Shown piece by piece: positions 1-5,753 of a stretch of 7,210 bases of DNA. Origin of the DNA: Bacteroidota bacterium. GTDB taxonomy: Bacteria; Bacteroidota; Ignavibacteria; SZUA-365. The DNA lies in the NCBI GenBank assembly GCA_018224345.1, contig JAGTUW010000135.1, forward strand, positions 1 through 7,210. The letters are read 5' to 3'. The position numbers and the translations under genes were made by a program. How positions within the stretch are numbered: the stretch's first letter is position 1; each line of letters opens with the position of its first letter. Under the pieces are notes generated by a model. That model was not told the origin of the DNA, did no database searches, and saw only the letters and a program-made list of their open reading frames with translations.

Positions 1-1
1 C

Positions 2-1192
2 ACTCTCAGCCATCTGTCAAGAGTGGAGTTCGAAGGCGGGCGGCTGACACTGCTGGCAGGTTATGCGGACAAGGATTTCGGAGCGTTCGACTTTTATTCT
101 CCCGGTCGCGGGATTCCCTCTCACGAGCGTGTGCGGAGCGCCTTCGCAGCACTGACCGGCAGCACATCCATCGGCGGCATGGAAGTGAGTGCAGCGGTTA
201 CAATGCGTGATTTCCGTGACCGCTTTCAATTTGACCTCCGCATCCCGGATCAATACATCAATGAACATCATACGCAGGTCCTCGGTGGCGACGTGCGGGC
301 CATCGTTCCGGTCTCGGATGCAGCGTCACTGACGTTTGGCATCGAACATTCCCGTGACCGTATAGAAAGCAGCAATCTCGGAAGCCATGAACGAAGCTGG
401 GTCGCGTTCTCCGCCGTCTCTCAATGGGAGGCTGCGACATGGTTGCATCTCGATGGGGGAATACGCTGGGACGTGCATTCGCATCACATTCCACAATTCA
501 ATCCGTCAATCGGTGTACGCATGATCCCGTTCGACAGATTGATGCTGCGTGCATCGGCAGGGAGATCATTCCGGCTTCCGACCTATACCGATTTGTACTA
601 CAGCGATCCGGTCAACAAGGGGAATGCGGCGCTGCAGCCGGAGTCCGCCTGGTCAGTGGAAAGCGGAGTGGAATGGCGTCCGCTGAACACCGTGTCGCTC
701 TCCGCTACGGTGTTTTACCGTGATCAGCGTGATCTCATCGACTATGTGCAATTCACGGAAGACCAGGCATTTTTCGCCATGAATTTCACACGGGCCTCTG
801 TCACCGGCAGTGAATGGATGCTGCAATGGAGAGCCGACGGGAAAGGCGTGCTTTCACGTGCGGGGATTTCCTGGACGGCGATTTCACCCCGTCTTGACAC
901 ACGCGATGCGTGGCGCGTCCGTTACAGTTTCACCACACCCGAACATCTGCTGCGTCTGCGTCTGGGTGGCACATTACCGCTTGCCATGCAATGGACGCTG
1001 ATCACCATCGCAGCGGAGCAACGGCTGGCACGGAATTATGTAAGTATCGATGCGCGGCTGCGCAGAAGCTTCGGTGCGTGGGACGCATGGGTGGCAGCGG
1101 ATAATCTGACCAACAGCGCAATAGAGGAATTTCCGGGCCTGCCTCTGCCTGGTCGATGGCTGCGTTTCGGTATGGGCCTCCAGCTTCACTGA
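2..1192 (+). CDS. TonB-dependent outer-membrane receptor, BtuB-like, C-terminal part (5' end outside window)
   Basis: The frame is open from the first bases of the window (codon phase begins at position 2) to TGA at 1190-1192, giving 396 visible residues. A GTG at 23 lies in frame but is internal, not a start. The protein is a run of alternating amphipathic strands typical of a 22-strand outer-membrane barrel. Landmarks are DFGAFDFYSPGRG near the visible start, the conserved receptor block SFRLPTYTDLYYSDP followed by GNAALQPESAWSVE (about 572-666), and the C-terminal DNLTNSAIEEFPGLPLPGRW. These match the BtuB/siderophore receptor family, in which an N-terminal plug (missing here) gates TonB-driven import. 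The usual length of 600-700 residues means roughly 40% is upstream. The final residue is His rather than the usual aromatic residue. The substrate cannot be read from the barrel; cobalamin, a siderophore or a metal chelate are all possible. It is convergent with the second receptor. Confidence 0.9.
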   Translation, partial: TLSHLSRVEFEGGRLTLLAGYADKDFGAFDFYSPGRGIPSHERVRSAFAALTGSTSIGGMEVSAAVTMRDFRDRFQFDLRIPDQYINEHHTQVLGGDVRAIVPVSDAASLTFGIEHSRDRIESSNLGSHERSWVAFSAVSQWEAATWLHLDGGIRWDVHSHHIPQFNPSIGVRMIPFDRLMLRASAGRSFRLPTYTDLYYSDPVNKGNAALQPESAWSVESGVEWRPLNTVSLSATVFYRDQRDLIDYVQFTEDQAFFAMNFTRASVTGSEWMLQWRADGKGVLSRAGISWTAISPRLDTRDAWRVRYSFTTPEHLLRLRLGGTLPLAMQWTLITIAAEQRLARNYVSIDARLRRSFGAWDAWVAADNLTNSAIEEFPGLPLPGRWLRFGMGLQLH

Positions 1193-1197
1193 GTCCA

Positions 1198-1233
1198 TCC
1201 GACAGCCGCAGGGTTGGTCCGACAGCCGCAGGG
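1198..1233. repeat. Tandem-like 16-bp direct repeat
   Basis: TCCGACAGCCGCAGGG occurs exactly twice, at 1198-1213 and 1218-1233, with a 20-bp period. It starts five bases after the stop codon of the upstream receptor gene. The second copy is also the left part of a hairpin (1221-1239). It may be a local duplication of terminator sequence. No function is evident. Confidence 0.8.
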
Positions 1234-1239
1234 GCTGTC
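1221..1239 (+). terminator. Candidate stem-loop 3' of the receptor gene
   Basis: GACAGCC (1221-1227) pairs perfectly with GGCTGTC (1233-1239) across a 5-nt loop. The first copy of GACAGCC (1201-1207), in the direct repeat, could pair with the same right arm, so two mutually exclusive hairpins are possible. No clear U-tract follows on the plus strand, so this is a weak terminator candidate or an mRNA 3'-end stabiliser. Confidence 0.4.
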
Positions 1240-1271
1240 TATCTGCAAATGAGAAAGAGCGACATCGATAG

Positions 1272-1284
1272 CCGGTCTGACCGG
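1272..1284. repeat. Short perfect palindrome in convergent intergenic region
   Basis: CCGGTC-T-GACCGG is a perfect 13-bp dyad. It lies between the two convergent receptor genes, followed on the plus strand by a purine-rich stretch to about 1360. It could be a small protein-binding site or part of a 3'-end structure. No function is assigned. Confidence 0.35.
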
Positions 1285-1357
1285 GAGAAGGGAAAGGTCT
1301 GGTGACGGTCGGGACGGGGCGGGGAGGTGTTGTGGTGAGTTCGGGAAAGAAATCGAA

Positions 1358-1381
1358 CGGGGCGGCCACATGACCGCCCCG
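1358..1381 (-). terminator. Rho-independent terminator of the minus-strand receptor operon
   Basis: Arms CGGGGCGG (1358-1365) and CCGCCCCG (1374-1381) are exact complements around an 8-nt loop that can pair a little further. Read on the minus strand, the hairpin begins about 20 nt after the receptor stop codon (1405-1403) and is followed by a T-rich run, TTCGATTTCTTT. GC-rich stem plus T-rich tail is the form expected of an intrinsic terminator, though the T-tract is interrupted. Confidence 0.65.
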
Positions 1382-1402
1382 GTTGCGAATTATGTCGGGA
1401 AA

Positions 1403-3652
1403 TCAGAGTACGTTGATGCGGGCACGGATACCGAGATAGACCTCGCGTCCGCGTACCGGACCCCAGGCAAAACCGGGTTCGAAATACCGCGAGAAAGGAT
1501 TGGCGGCGTTGATGATGGGTGTTGCCTGACGGAAGTTGAGGAGATTGTCCACGCCGAAGTAGAGATCAAAAGCCTGCCAGCGGCGCTGCGCATGAAGATT
1601 CAGCACCAGGTAGGCATCGCCATGCGTCGGCAGACGGAATTCCTCCGGGTACGATGAGGTCTCCGGAAGCTGCTGTGGTCCGCGCCATTCCGCAGTTACC
1701 GTTCCCAGCCACGCATCATCGTTGCTGACGGCGCTGATTGAAGCGAGCACGCGGTCACGCGTCACGAAAGGAAGTGTGCGCGTATTTCCGTTTTCTTGCT
1801 GATAGACGTCAGTGTAGGTGTAGGAGAAACGGAAGGACAAGGGATGTACATCGCCCGTGAGTTCAACCGCGATATTGTCGGCTGCGGAATTACCGTCGAT
1901 GTTTTTGAAGACGATTGCATCCGGCGTGAGATCATATTCGGCGATGACCTGCCGGGAGAACTCCGTGCGATAGACATCGAGATTGATGCTTCCCGCAACG
2001 ACACCGAGATCGTAGAGACGCAGCAGACTGACACCGTAATTGAGCGCGCGTTCGCCTTCGAGATTGTCTTCGATACGGATGTCACGCCAGCTTGCCAGTA
2101 CCGCGGGGTGTTCGACGAAGAGGCGTGCGACACGAAAGGCTGTTCCGACCGAACCGCGCAATGTCGTCATTTCATCGAGAGAATAGCGAACGAACAATCG
2201 CGGTGTGAATATATTGCCTTCATCATTGCGAAAATCCATTCGCGCACCGGTGATCACTGCCAGGTCGTCATGGAAGAAATTGAATTTGTTTTCCATGAAG
2301 ATACCCGGAGCAAGCACATCGTAGTTGTAATTCCCTGCATAACTCTTTGCCAGGGGATTGGCACCCAGATCAATGCGTTCCTCCAATTGATTGGAGAGAA
2401 AGCTGACGCCTGTCGTGATGGTATGATGTTCGGCCCACGGACTGGCCCAGGCAAGATCTCCATAGATTACGCGTTCATCGGCGTCATAGCGGGTACTGCC
2501 ATACCAGGCATCCTGCGTATGGACGCTCGTGGCGAGATGGAATTTGAGCGCTTGGCCGTCACCGAGGTCGAAATCGGTTTTGTTGTAGACTTCGAAACGA
2601 TCGTTGCGAATAGTCTGGCCGTAGATCCCGGTGTTCCCCGGGCGAAGGTTGTTGTCATAATCCATCTGTCCGCCGAGGCGCTCCTCCCAGGTGAATTTCA
2701 CACCCAGGCGTGAAATCACGCCTTTGTCCACACCGTCGAATTTCCACTTTCCAAGTGCGGAGAAGCGGTCGGTCAGCGGCATGTCCAGAAAGCCGTCACC
2801 GTTACCGTCATGCCGGTTTCCGCGTCGCGCACCGTGCAGGGCAATCATGCCACTCCAGTCGCCATAGGTTTTCATGGCATAGGCATTGTACTGCTGTTCG
2901 AGGTAGTTGTTTGTGAAAGCATTGAAAAACAGAGGTTCGTCGCCGTCGCTTTCACGGAGCAGAACATTGATCAGTCCGCTGAAAGACTCGCCGCCCTGAA
3001 GGACGGAAGTCGCTCCCTTGCTGACCATGATACGGTCGATGAAGGGCCCGGGAATGAAACTGACGCCGAAATGTGTGTTGAGTCCGCCGTTCAACCCCGG
3101 GATATTGTCGAGCAGGAGTTGCGTGTACACGCCTTCGAGCCCGAGCATTTTCAGTTGTCTGGTGTCGGTGATGATATCCACCGCATCCGCCTGCACCGAA
3201 GATGTGGTTCCGAAGCACCCCGACAGCTCACAGCAGGCAGCTTTCTCGAGTTCCTTGGCGGTAATGACTTCCGTTTTCCGGTCAATGGGGGCGATGAAGG
3301 TCGCCGGAGCTTTTGCGGTGACCTCTACTTCGTCCTGTGTACGTGGGCGGGTGAGACGAATCTCCACATGATCGAGATCCGCCACGTCGAGGGTTTCGGG
3401 TTCAAATGCGACATGGCTGACGATGATACGGCGGTCATTACTCTGCTCTCTTGAGAGCAGGAAATGTCCGTGTTCGTCACTGACCGTTCCGCGTTTGCTG
3501 CCGAGCCAGTAAATATGGGCACCGGGGAGCGCTTCGGCGTTTCCGGATGCCACGCCGAGAACCGTCCCGTGAATATCCTGTGCGCTGAGCTGTGGGGCCG
3601 CGATCGAAGCGAAAAGAATGAGAAACAGTATGAAAACATGCACGATACGCAT
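1403..3652 (-). CDS. TonB-dependent receptor with CarboxypepD-regulatory-like domain and Cys-cluster plug
   Basis: A complete receptor of 749 residues. The start at 3652 is chosen because it gives a signal peptide (residues 1-24, MRIVHVFILFLILF core, predicted cut LSA|Q) and has AGGAG six bases upstream; the frame is open 80 codons further upstream, but that part is non-secretory and overlaps the upstream gene. Residues 26-100 form a carboxypeptidase-regulatory-like beta-sandwich (GTVLG...LPGAHIYWLGSKRGTVSD). A TonB-box-like DEVEVTA lies at 107-113. The plug (about 120-235) contains KAACCELSGCF at 137-147, MLGLEGVYTQLLLDN and LQGGESFSGLINV; the rest is barrel. C140, C141 and C146 are the only cysteines I find in the protein. 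DGNGDGFLD (282-290) resembles a calcium-binding loop. The gene follows the Cys/His-rich protein gene by 56 bases, probably as one operon. From this context I infer import of a metal or metal-binding ligand. The receptor family is certain; the substrate is not. Confidence 0.93.
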   Translation of the reverse strand: MRIVHVFILFLILFASIAAPQLSAQDIHGTVLGVASGNAEALPGAHIYWLGSKRGTVSDEHGHFLLSREQSNDRRIIVSHVAFEPETLDVADLDHVEIRLTRPRTQDEVEVTAKAPATFIAPIDRKTEVITAKELEKAACCELSGCFGTTSSVQADAVDIITDTRQLKMLGLEGVYTQLLLDNIPGLNGGLNTHFGVSFIPGPFIDRIMVSKGATSVLQGGESFSGLINVLLRESDGDEPLFFNAFTNNYLEQQYNAYAMKTYGDWSGMIALHGARRGNRHDGNGDGFLDMPLTDRFSALGKWKFDGVDKGVISRLGVKFTWEERLGGQMDYDNNLRPGNTGIYGQTIRNDRFEVYNKTDFDLGDGQALKFHLATSVHTQDAWYGSTRYDADERVIYGDLAWASPWAEHHTITTGVSFLSNQLEERIDLGANPLAKSYAGNYNYDVLAPGIFMENKFNFFHDDLAVITGARMDFRNDEGNIFTPRLFVRYSLDEMTTLRGSVGTAFRVARLFVEHPAVLASWRDIRIEDNLEGERALNYGVSLLRLYDLGVVAGSINLDVYRTEFSRQVIAEYDLTPDAIVFKNIDGNSAADNIAVELTGDVHPLSFRFSYTYTDVYQQENGNTRTLPFVTRDRVLASISAVSNDDAWLGTVTAEWRGPQQLPETSSYPEEFRLPTHGDAYLVLNLHAQRRWQAFDLYFGVDNLLNFRQATPIINAANPFSRYFEPGFAWGPVRGREVYLGIRARINVL

Positions 3653-3658
3653 AGTTGT

Positions 3659-3714
3659 CTCCTGAGCGTGAAACAATAAAAAAAAAATGTAAGGAGGATG
3701 GAAGACGCTCAGAA
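3659..3714 (-). promoter_or_regulatory. Inverted repeat linking upstream stop codon and receptor ribosome-binding site
   Basis: On the minus strand TTCTGAGCGT (3714-3705), which contains the TGA stop of the Cys/His-rich gene (3711-3709), can pair with ACGCTCAGGA (3669-3660). The second arm contains most of the receptor's AGGAG Shine-Dalgarno (3663-3659). Nine of the ten pairs are Watson-Crick and one is G-U. The 35-nt loop holds a T10 tract (3687-3678) and a CTCCT that could also pair with the Shine-Dalgarno. A ribosome terminating on the upstream gene would melt the stem and expose the site. This implies translational coupling, which is inference from pairing alone. Confidence 0.5.
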
Positions 3715-4206
3715 GCGCGGGGGAAGGAACGGAACGGTGATGTTGCCGGGGAGCAGTGATTGGGCCGGCGTCGTTGGGAGGGGCAGGACAGGGACGGACA
3801 CGCATTTTGTGTTGGACGGGAGGAAGGAAACATGCGGTGAATGCTGACAGCAGTGGGCACAGGCAGCCGGAGTGCAAGCCCCGTTGTCGCAATCAGCGCA
3901 ATCACCCGACCCGGCACAGGCGCAACCGTCGTGTGCGGTTGTATGTACGTCATCGCAGGCATGATGCTGCTTCGTTCCGGCAGTGCATTGCAACATGCCC
4001 GCATCTTCAGTGTTGTCCCCACACTGTCCAATGGATCGTGCAGCTGTAGATTCGCAACAGGACTCCACGGAGTGCAGGATTGTGCCTGAGGATACAGTTT
4101 CCGCGTGCAGGGGTACGACAACCTGGATACTGAGAAATGACAACAACAGCAGCGCTGAAAGCTGATTATGGAAGCGGCGGGTGCTATGTGTTGTTGTCCA
4201 TGTCAT
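3709..4206 (-). CDS. Secreted Cys/His-rich small protein, possible metal-binding partner of the receptor
   Basis: A 165-residue protein starting at ATG 4206, with AGAAGGA four bases upstream. Residues 1-35 look like a signal peptide or N-terminal membrane anchor: basic start (THSTRRFHNQ), hydrophobic LSALLLLSFLSIQVVV, then LHA|E. The mature part has 14 cysteines (50, 51, 62, 74, 84, 95, 97, 103, 106, 111, 116, 119, 120, 135) and many histidines, including QHHACDDVH and CAHCCQH. It ends in a proline-rich tail, FLPPRF. I recognise no catalytic domain. Small secreted proteins with CC pairs and a terminal PP motif (the HYC_CC_PP type) sit beside 'CC-plug' receptors in Bacteroidota. This one lacks a clear HYC motif, so the likeness is loose. 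It is the first gene of a two-gene operon. A role binding or sensing copper, zinc or a similar soft metal at the envelope is inference. Disulfide-rich structure is the main alternative. Confidence 0.78.
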   Translation of the reverse strand: MTWTTTHSTRRFHNQLSALLLLSFLSIQVVVPLHAETVSSGTILHSVESCCESTAARSIGQCGDNTEDAGMLQCTAGTKQHHACDDVHTTAHDGCACAGSGDCADCDNGACTPAACAHCCQHSPHVSFLPSNTKCVSVPVLPLPTTPAQSLLPGNITVPFLPPRF

Positions 4207-4314
4207 CTTATCCTTCTCTCAATGTAGCAATACTTTTGTTCTCTGCACAAGGGGGAAATCGACCGAACGCAAAAAAAAATGTCTTCTGTATCTTGAATAA
4301 ATGTTGTCTGCCTC

Positions 4315-4343
4315 TTGCATTTCCCCTCGGGAAAAGCTATAAT
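4315..4343 (+). promoter_or_regulatory. Candidate sigma70-type promoter for the cytochrome gene
   Basis: TTGCAT (4315-4320) and a perfect TATAAT (4338-4343) are separated by exactly 17 bases. This predicts a start near 4350 and a 5' leader of about 210 nt before ATG 4561. The -35 matches TTGACA only in TTG. A second TTGACG at 4373-4378 lacks a well-placed -10. The lineage may use different promoter consensus sequences, so this is moderate evidence. Confidence 0.4.
4317..4337. promoter_or_regulatory. Dyad lying in the spacer of the divergent promoter
   Basis: TTTCCC-CTC-GGGAAA (4320-4334) is perfect. It extends to GC...GC at 4317-4337 with one A/A mismatch. It fills the space between the plus-strand -35 and -10 elements, and falls near the predicted start of the minus-strand transcript. 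Dyads between promoter elements are a known architecture for regulators such as the MerR family, although those spacers are usually 19-20 bp. No such regulator is in this window. Confidence 0.4.
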
Positions 4344-4369
4344 AAGACCATAACATGTGATACGCTCAA
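4339..4369 (-). promoter_or_regulatory. Candidate promoter for the Cys/His-rich protein-receptor operon
   Basis: On the minus strand TTGAGC (4369-4364) and TATTAT (4344-4339) lie 19 bases apart. The -10 overlaps the plus-strand TATAAT almost completely, so the two divergent promoters would compete. The leader to ATG 4206 would be about 125 nt and includes a T9 tract (4279-4271). The spacer is slightly long and the -35 matches consensus in four of six positions. Confidence 0.35.
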
Positions 4370-4439
4370 TTGTTGACGTACACAATATATATACCCGTTA
4401 CTATGATTTTTACGATACACGACAATTCGAAATACCCTC

Positions 4440-4449
4440 CTTGCGCAAG
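4440..4449. repeat. Short perfect palindrome in cytochrome leader
   Basis: CTTGCGCAAG is a perfect 10-bp palindrome in the leader upstream of the cytochrome gene. It could be a binding half-site or chance. Nothing else in 4380-4500 is clearly recognisable apart from AT-rich sequence (ATATATATA at 4385-4393) and short stems. Confidence 0.25.
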
Positions 4450-4500
4450 CAGATTGATTCGACCCTTTATTCCACGCTTAAGGGGTGAAAAAACTTTCAT

Positions 4501-4518
4501 GAACCGAACGTTTGGTTC
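4501..4518. promoter_or_regulatory. 18-bp near-palindrome, candidate operator upstream of cytochrome gene
   Basis: GAACCGAACGTTTGGTTC is symmetric at eight of nine base pairs around the central AACGTT. It ends 42 bases before the ATG of the cytochrome gene, so it could bind a dimeric regulator or form a stem in the leader RNA. It differs from the dyad at 4317-4337. Confidence 0.4.
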
Positions 4519-4560
4519 CCACTCACCATTATCCCATCATTATTCAATGCAGGAGAGGTT

Positions 4561-5646
4561 ATGATTTCTTCCAAATTGCTGAGAGTCGCATCCAGCATGC
4601 TCCTGGTGTTCTGTCTGGTCTTTGCGATAACTGCCTGTGAGGGTCCTGAAGGACCTCAGGGTCCGGAAGGCCCACAGGGCGCCGTCGGACCCAAGGGCGA
4701 CAAAGGCGATCCGGGCGATCCGGGCGATCCGGGCGAACCGGGTGCAGACGGTACCGCCGGTTGTATCACCTGTCACGACATGTCCACCGATCTCGTTGCA
4801 CGCGTCGTGCAGTGGGAAACTTCCACGCACGCAATTGGCGGCAACTTCAATCGTAACGGGACGAGCTGTGCTCCCTGTCACTCGCATGAGGGCTTCCGTG
4901 AGATCCTTGAAACAGGATCAACAACCACGGCTGCCTCGATTTTCAATCCGACCCCCGTCGGTTGCCGCACATGTCACAATATTCATCAGGACTATGAGAA
5001 GTCAGACTATGAATTGGCGACTGTTGCACCGTACACCTTCGAGGGTGGTGTGACTTTTGACCATGGTACTGGCAATCTCTGTGTGCATTGCCATTATCCC
5101 CGTCCGGTATCTCCGATGCCGGTTGTCGGTGGAGCTGAGGTCACGATCACAAACTCTCGTTACGGTCCGCATTATGGTCCCCAGAGTTCGATGATCGCCG
5201 GAACCGGCGGTTATGAAGTCCCGGGATCGCTTCCGTACAGCAATTCCGCACATACGAGCATGATCGCTAACAGTTGTGTGGACTGCCACATGGGCACTCC
5301 CAATGGTGACCGTACCGGTGGACATACCTTCAGCATGACGCACGATGGATCGTCGCCGAATCTCAGCGGCTGTACCGGTTGTCACTCCGGAGCGGACAAT
5401 TTCGATGTCAACGGCGCTGTGACGGAGATTACCGCACTCGCCGCTCAGCTCAAGCAGCTGCTTATGGACGACGGTATTCTTAATGAAAGCGGCCTGATCA
5501 ATACACCGCAGACACTTTCTGCCAACAAGGCAGGTGCGGTATTGAACTGGCGATTTGTCTGGTACGGTGACGACAGCAAGGGCGTGCACAATCCGAAATA
5601 TGCCAGGGCGTTGTTGCAGAATTCCATCGAAAACTACAATAAATGA
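4561..5646 (+). CDS. Hexaheme c-type cytochrome lipoprotein with collagen-like Gly-X-Y tether
   Basis: A 361-residue protein. ATG 4561 has AGGAG five bases upstream. Residues 1-25 are a lipoprotein signal peptide ending in the lipobox ITAC, so C26 should be lipidated. Residues 28-66 are thirteen uninterrupted Gly-X-Y triplets (GPEGPQ, GPKGDKGDPGDPGDPGEPG), and G67 runs directly into the first heme motif. Six CXXCH sites follow: 68-72 CITCH, 103-107 CAPCH, 135-139 CRTCH, 174-178 CVHCH, 239-243 CVDCH and 271-275 CTGCH. Candidate distal ligands are H90, H142, H168, H204, H231, H255, H261 and H343. The C-terminal NWRFVWYGDDSKGVHNPKYA block resembles the closing helices of multiheme cytochromes related to NrfA and octaheme enzymes. 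Maturation needs the periplasmic cytochrome c system. It probably carries electrons at the outer face of a membrane. No dedicated catalytic heme motif such as CXXCK is present, so electron transfer is likelier than enzymatic reduction. It is monocistronic. Confidence 0.93.
   Translation: MISSKLLRVASSMLLVFCLVFAITACEGPEGPQGPEGPQGAVGPKGDKGDPGDPGDPGEPGADGTAGCITCHDMSTDLVARVVQWETSTHAIGGNFNRNGTSCAPCHSHEGFREILETGSTTTAASIFNPTPVGCRTCHNIHQDYEKSDYELATVAPYTFEGGVTFDHGTGNLCVHCHYPRPVSPMPVVGGAEVTITNSRYGPHYGPQSSMIAGTGGYEVPGSLPYSNSAHTSMIANSCVDCHMGTPNGDRTGGHTFSMTHDGSSPNLSGCTGCHSGADNFDVNGAVTEITALAAQLKQLLMDDGILNESGLINTPQTLSANKAGAVLNWRFVWYGDDSKGVHNPKYARALLQNSIENYNK
4642..4655 (+). repeat. Perfect hairpin within the collagen-like coding region
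   Basis: GGTCCTGAAGGACC is a perfect inverted repeat with a TGAA loop, encoding part of the first Gly-X-Y triplets. It probably follows from glycine/proline codon pairing (GGN with CCN complementarity) rather than a regulatory role. Confidence 0.3.
4708..4743 (+). repeat. 9-bp tandem repeat encoding the collagen-like tether
   Basis: GATCCGGGC is repeated three times in exact tandem (4708-4734), followed by a degenerate fourth copy, GAACCGGGT (4735-4743). Each unit encodes Asp-Pro-Gly. Gain or loss of one unit by slippage keeps the frame and changes tether length by one collagen triplet. Confidence 0.85.
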
Positions 5647-5653
5647 TCGTTAC

Positions 5654-5666
5654 GTACGCTTCGTAC
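5654..5666 (+). repeat. Small inverted repeat before the terminator
   Basis: GTACG-CTT-CGTAC lies about ten bases after the cytochrome stop codon. It is short and is probably only a minor 3'-UTR stem ahead of the strong terminator. Confidence 0.3.
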
Positions 5667-5679
5667 ATATCGGTCTCCG

Positions 5680-5723
5680 ACCATAAACAGAAACCCCGCT
5701 TGAGCGGGGTTTCTGTTTATGGT
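5680..5723. terminator. Long perfect bidirectional terminator hairpin
   Basis: Arms at 5680-5699 and 5704-5723 are perfectly complementary over 20 bp with a TTGA loop. The core is AAACCCCGC/GCGGGGTTT followed by CTGTTTAT. The mirrored A- and T-rich flanks give the same GC-rich stem and T-rich tail on each strand. It lies 33 bases after the cytochrome stop codon and 30 bases beyond the 3' end of the convergent gene, as expected for a shared intrinsic terminator. Confidence 0.9.
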
Positions 5724-5753
5724 GACTGACACAAGGGGAGAGCGGATCGGATG

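Noticed and set aside
1198..1239. CRISPR-like direct repeats
   Set aside because: Only two copies, a 4-bp gap rather than a spacer, and no cas genes nearby.
1796..2713. 305-codon open frame on the plus strand opposite the receptor gene
   Set aside because: It lies wholly within the antisense of a clear receptor, has no recognisable domain, signal or ribosome-binding site, and is explained by the codon composition of the sense gene.
3678..3687. T10 tract on the minus strand as an intrinsic terminator between the two operon genes
   Set aside because: No GC-rich stem directly precedes it; it lies in the loop of the inverted repeat, so read-through into the receptor gene is more likely.
3653..3892. 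80-codon N-terminal extension of the minus-strand receptor
   Set aside because: It would overlap the end of the Cys/His-rich gene and place a good signal peptide internally; ATG 3652 has AGGAG at proper spacing.
4370..4410. TTGACG at 4373 as the -35 of the main cytochrome promoter
   Set aside because: No acceptable -10 at 16-19 bases; TACTAT and TATGAT downstream are 20 and 23 bases away. The TTGCAT-17-TATAAT pair fits better.
4637..5053. 138-codon frame overlapping the collagen-like region, with RAIRAIRANR repeats
   Set aside because: The repeats are the frame-shifted reading of the 9-bp repeats that encode the collagen-like stalk.
5002..5589. 195-codon open frame antisense to the cytochrome gene
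   Set aside because: Shadow of the cytochrome; the sense frame has a signal peptide and six heme motifs.
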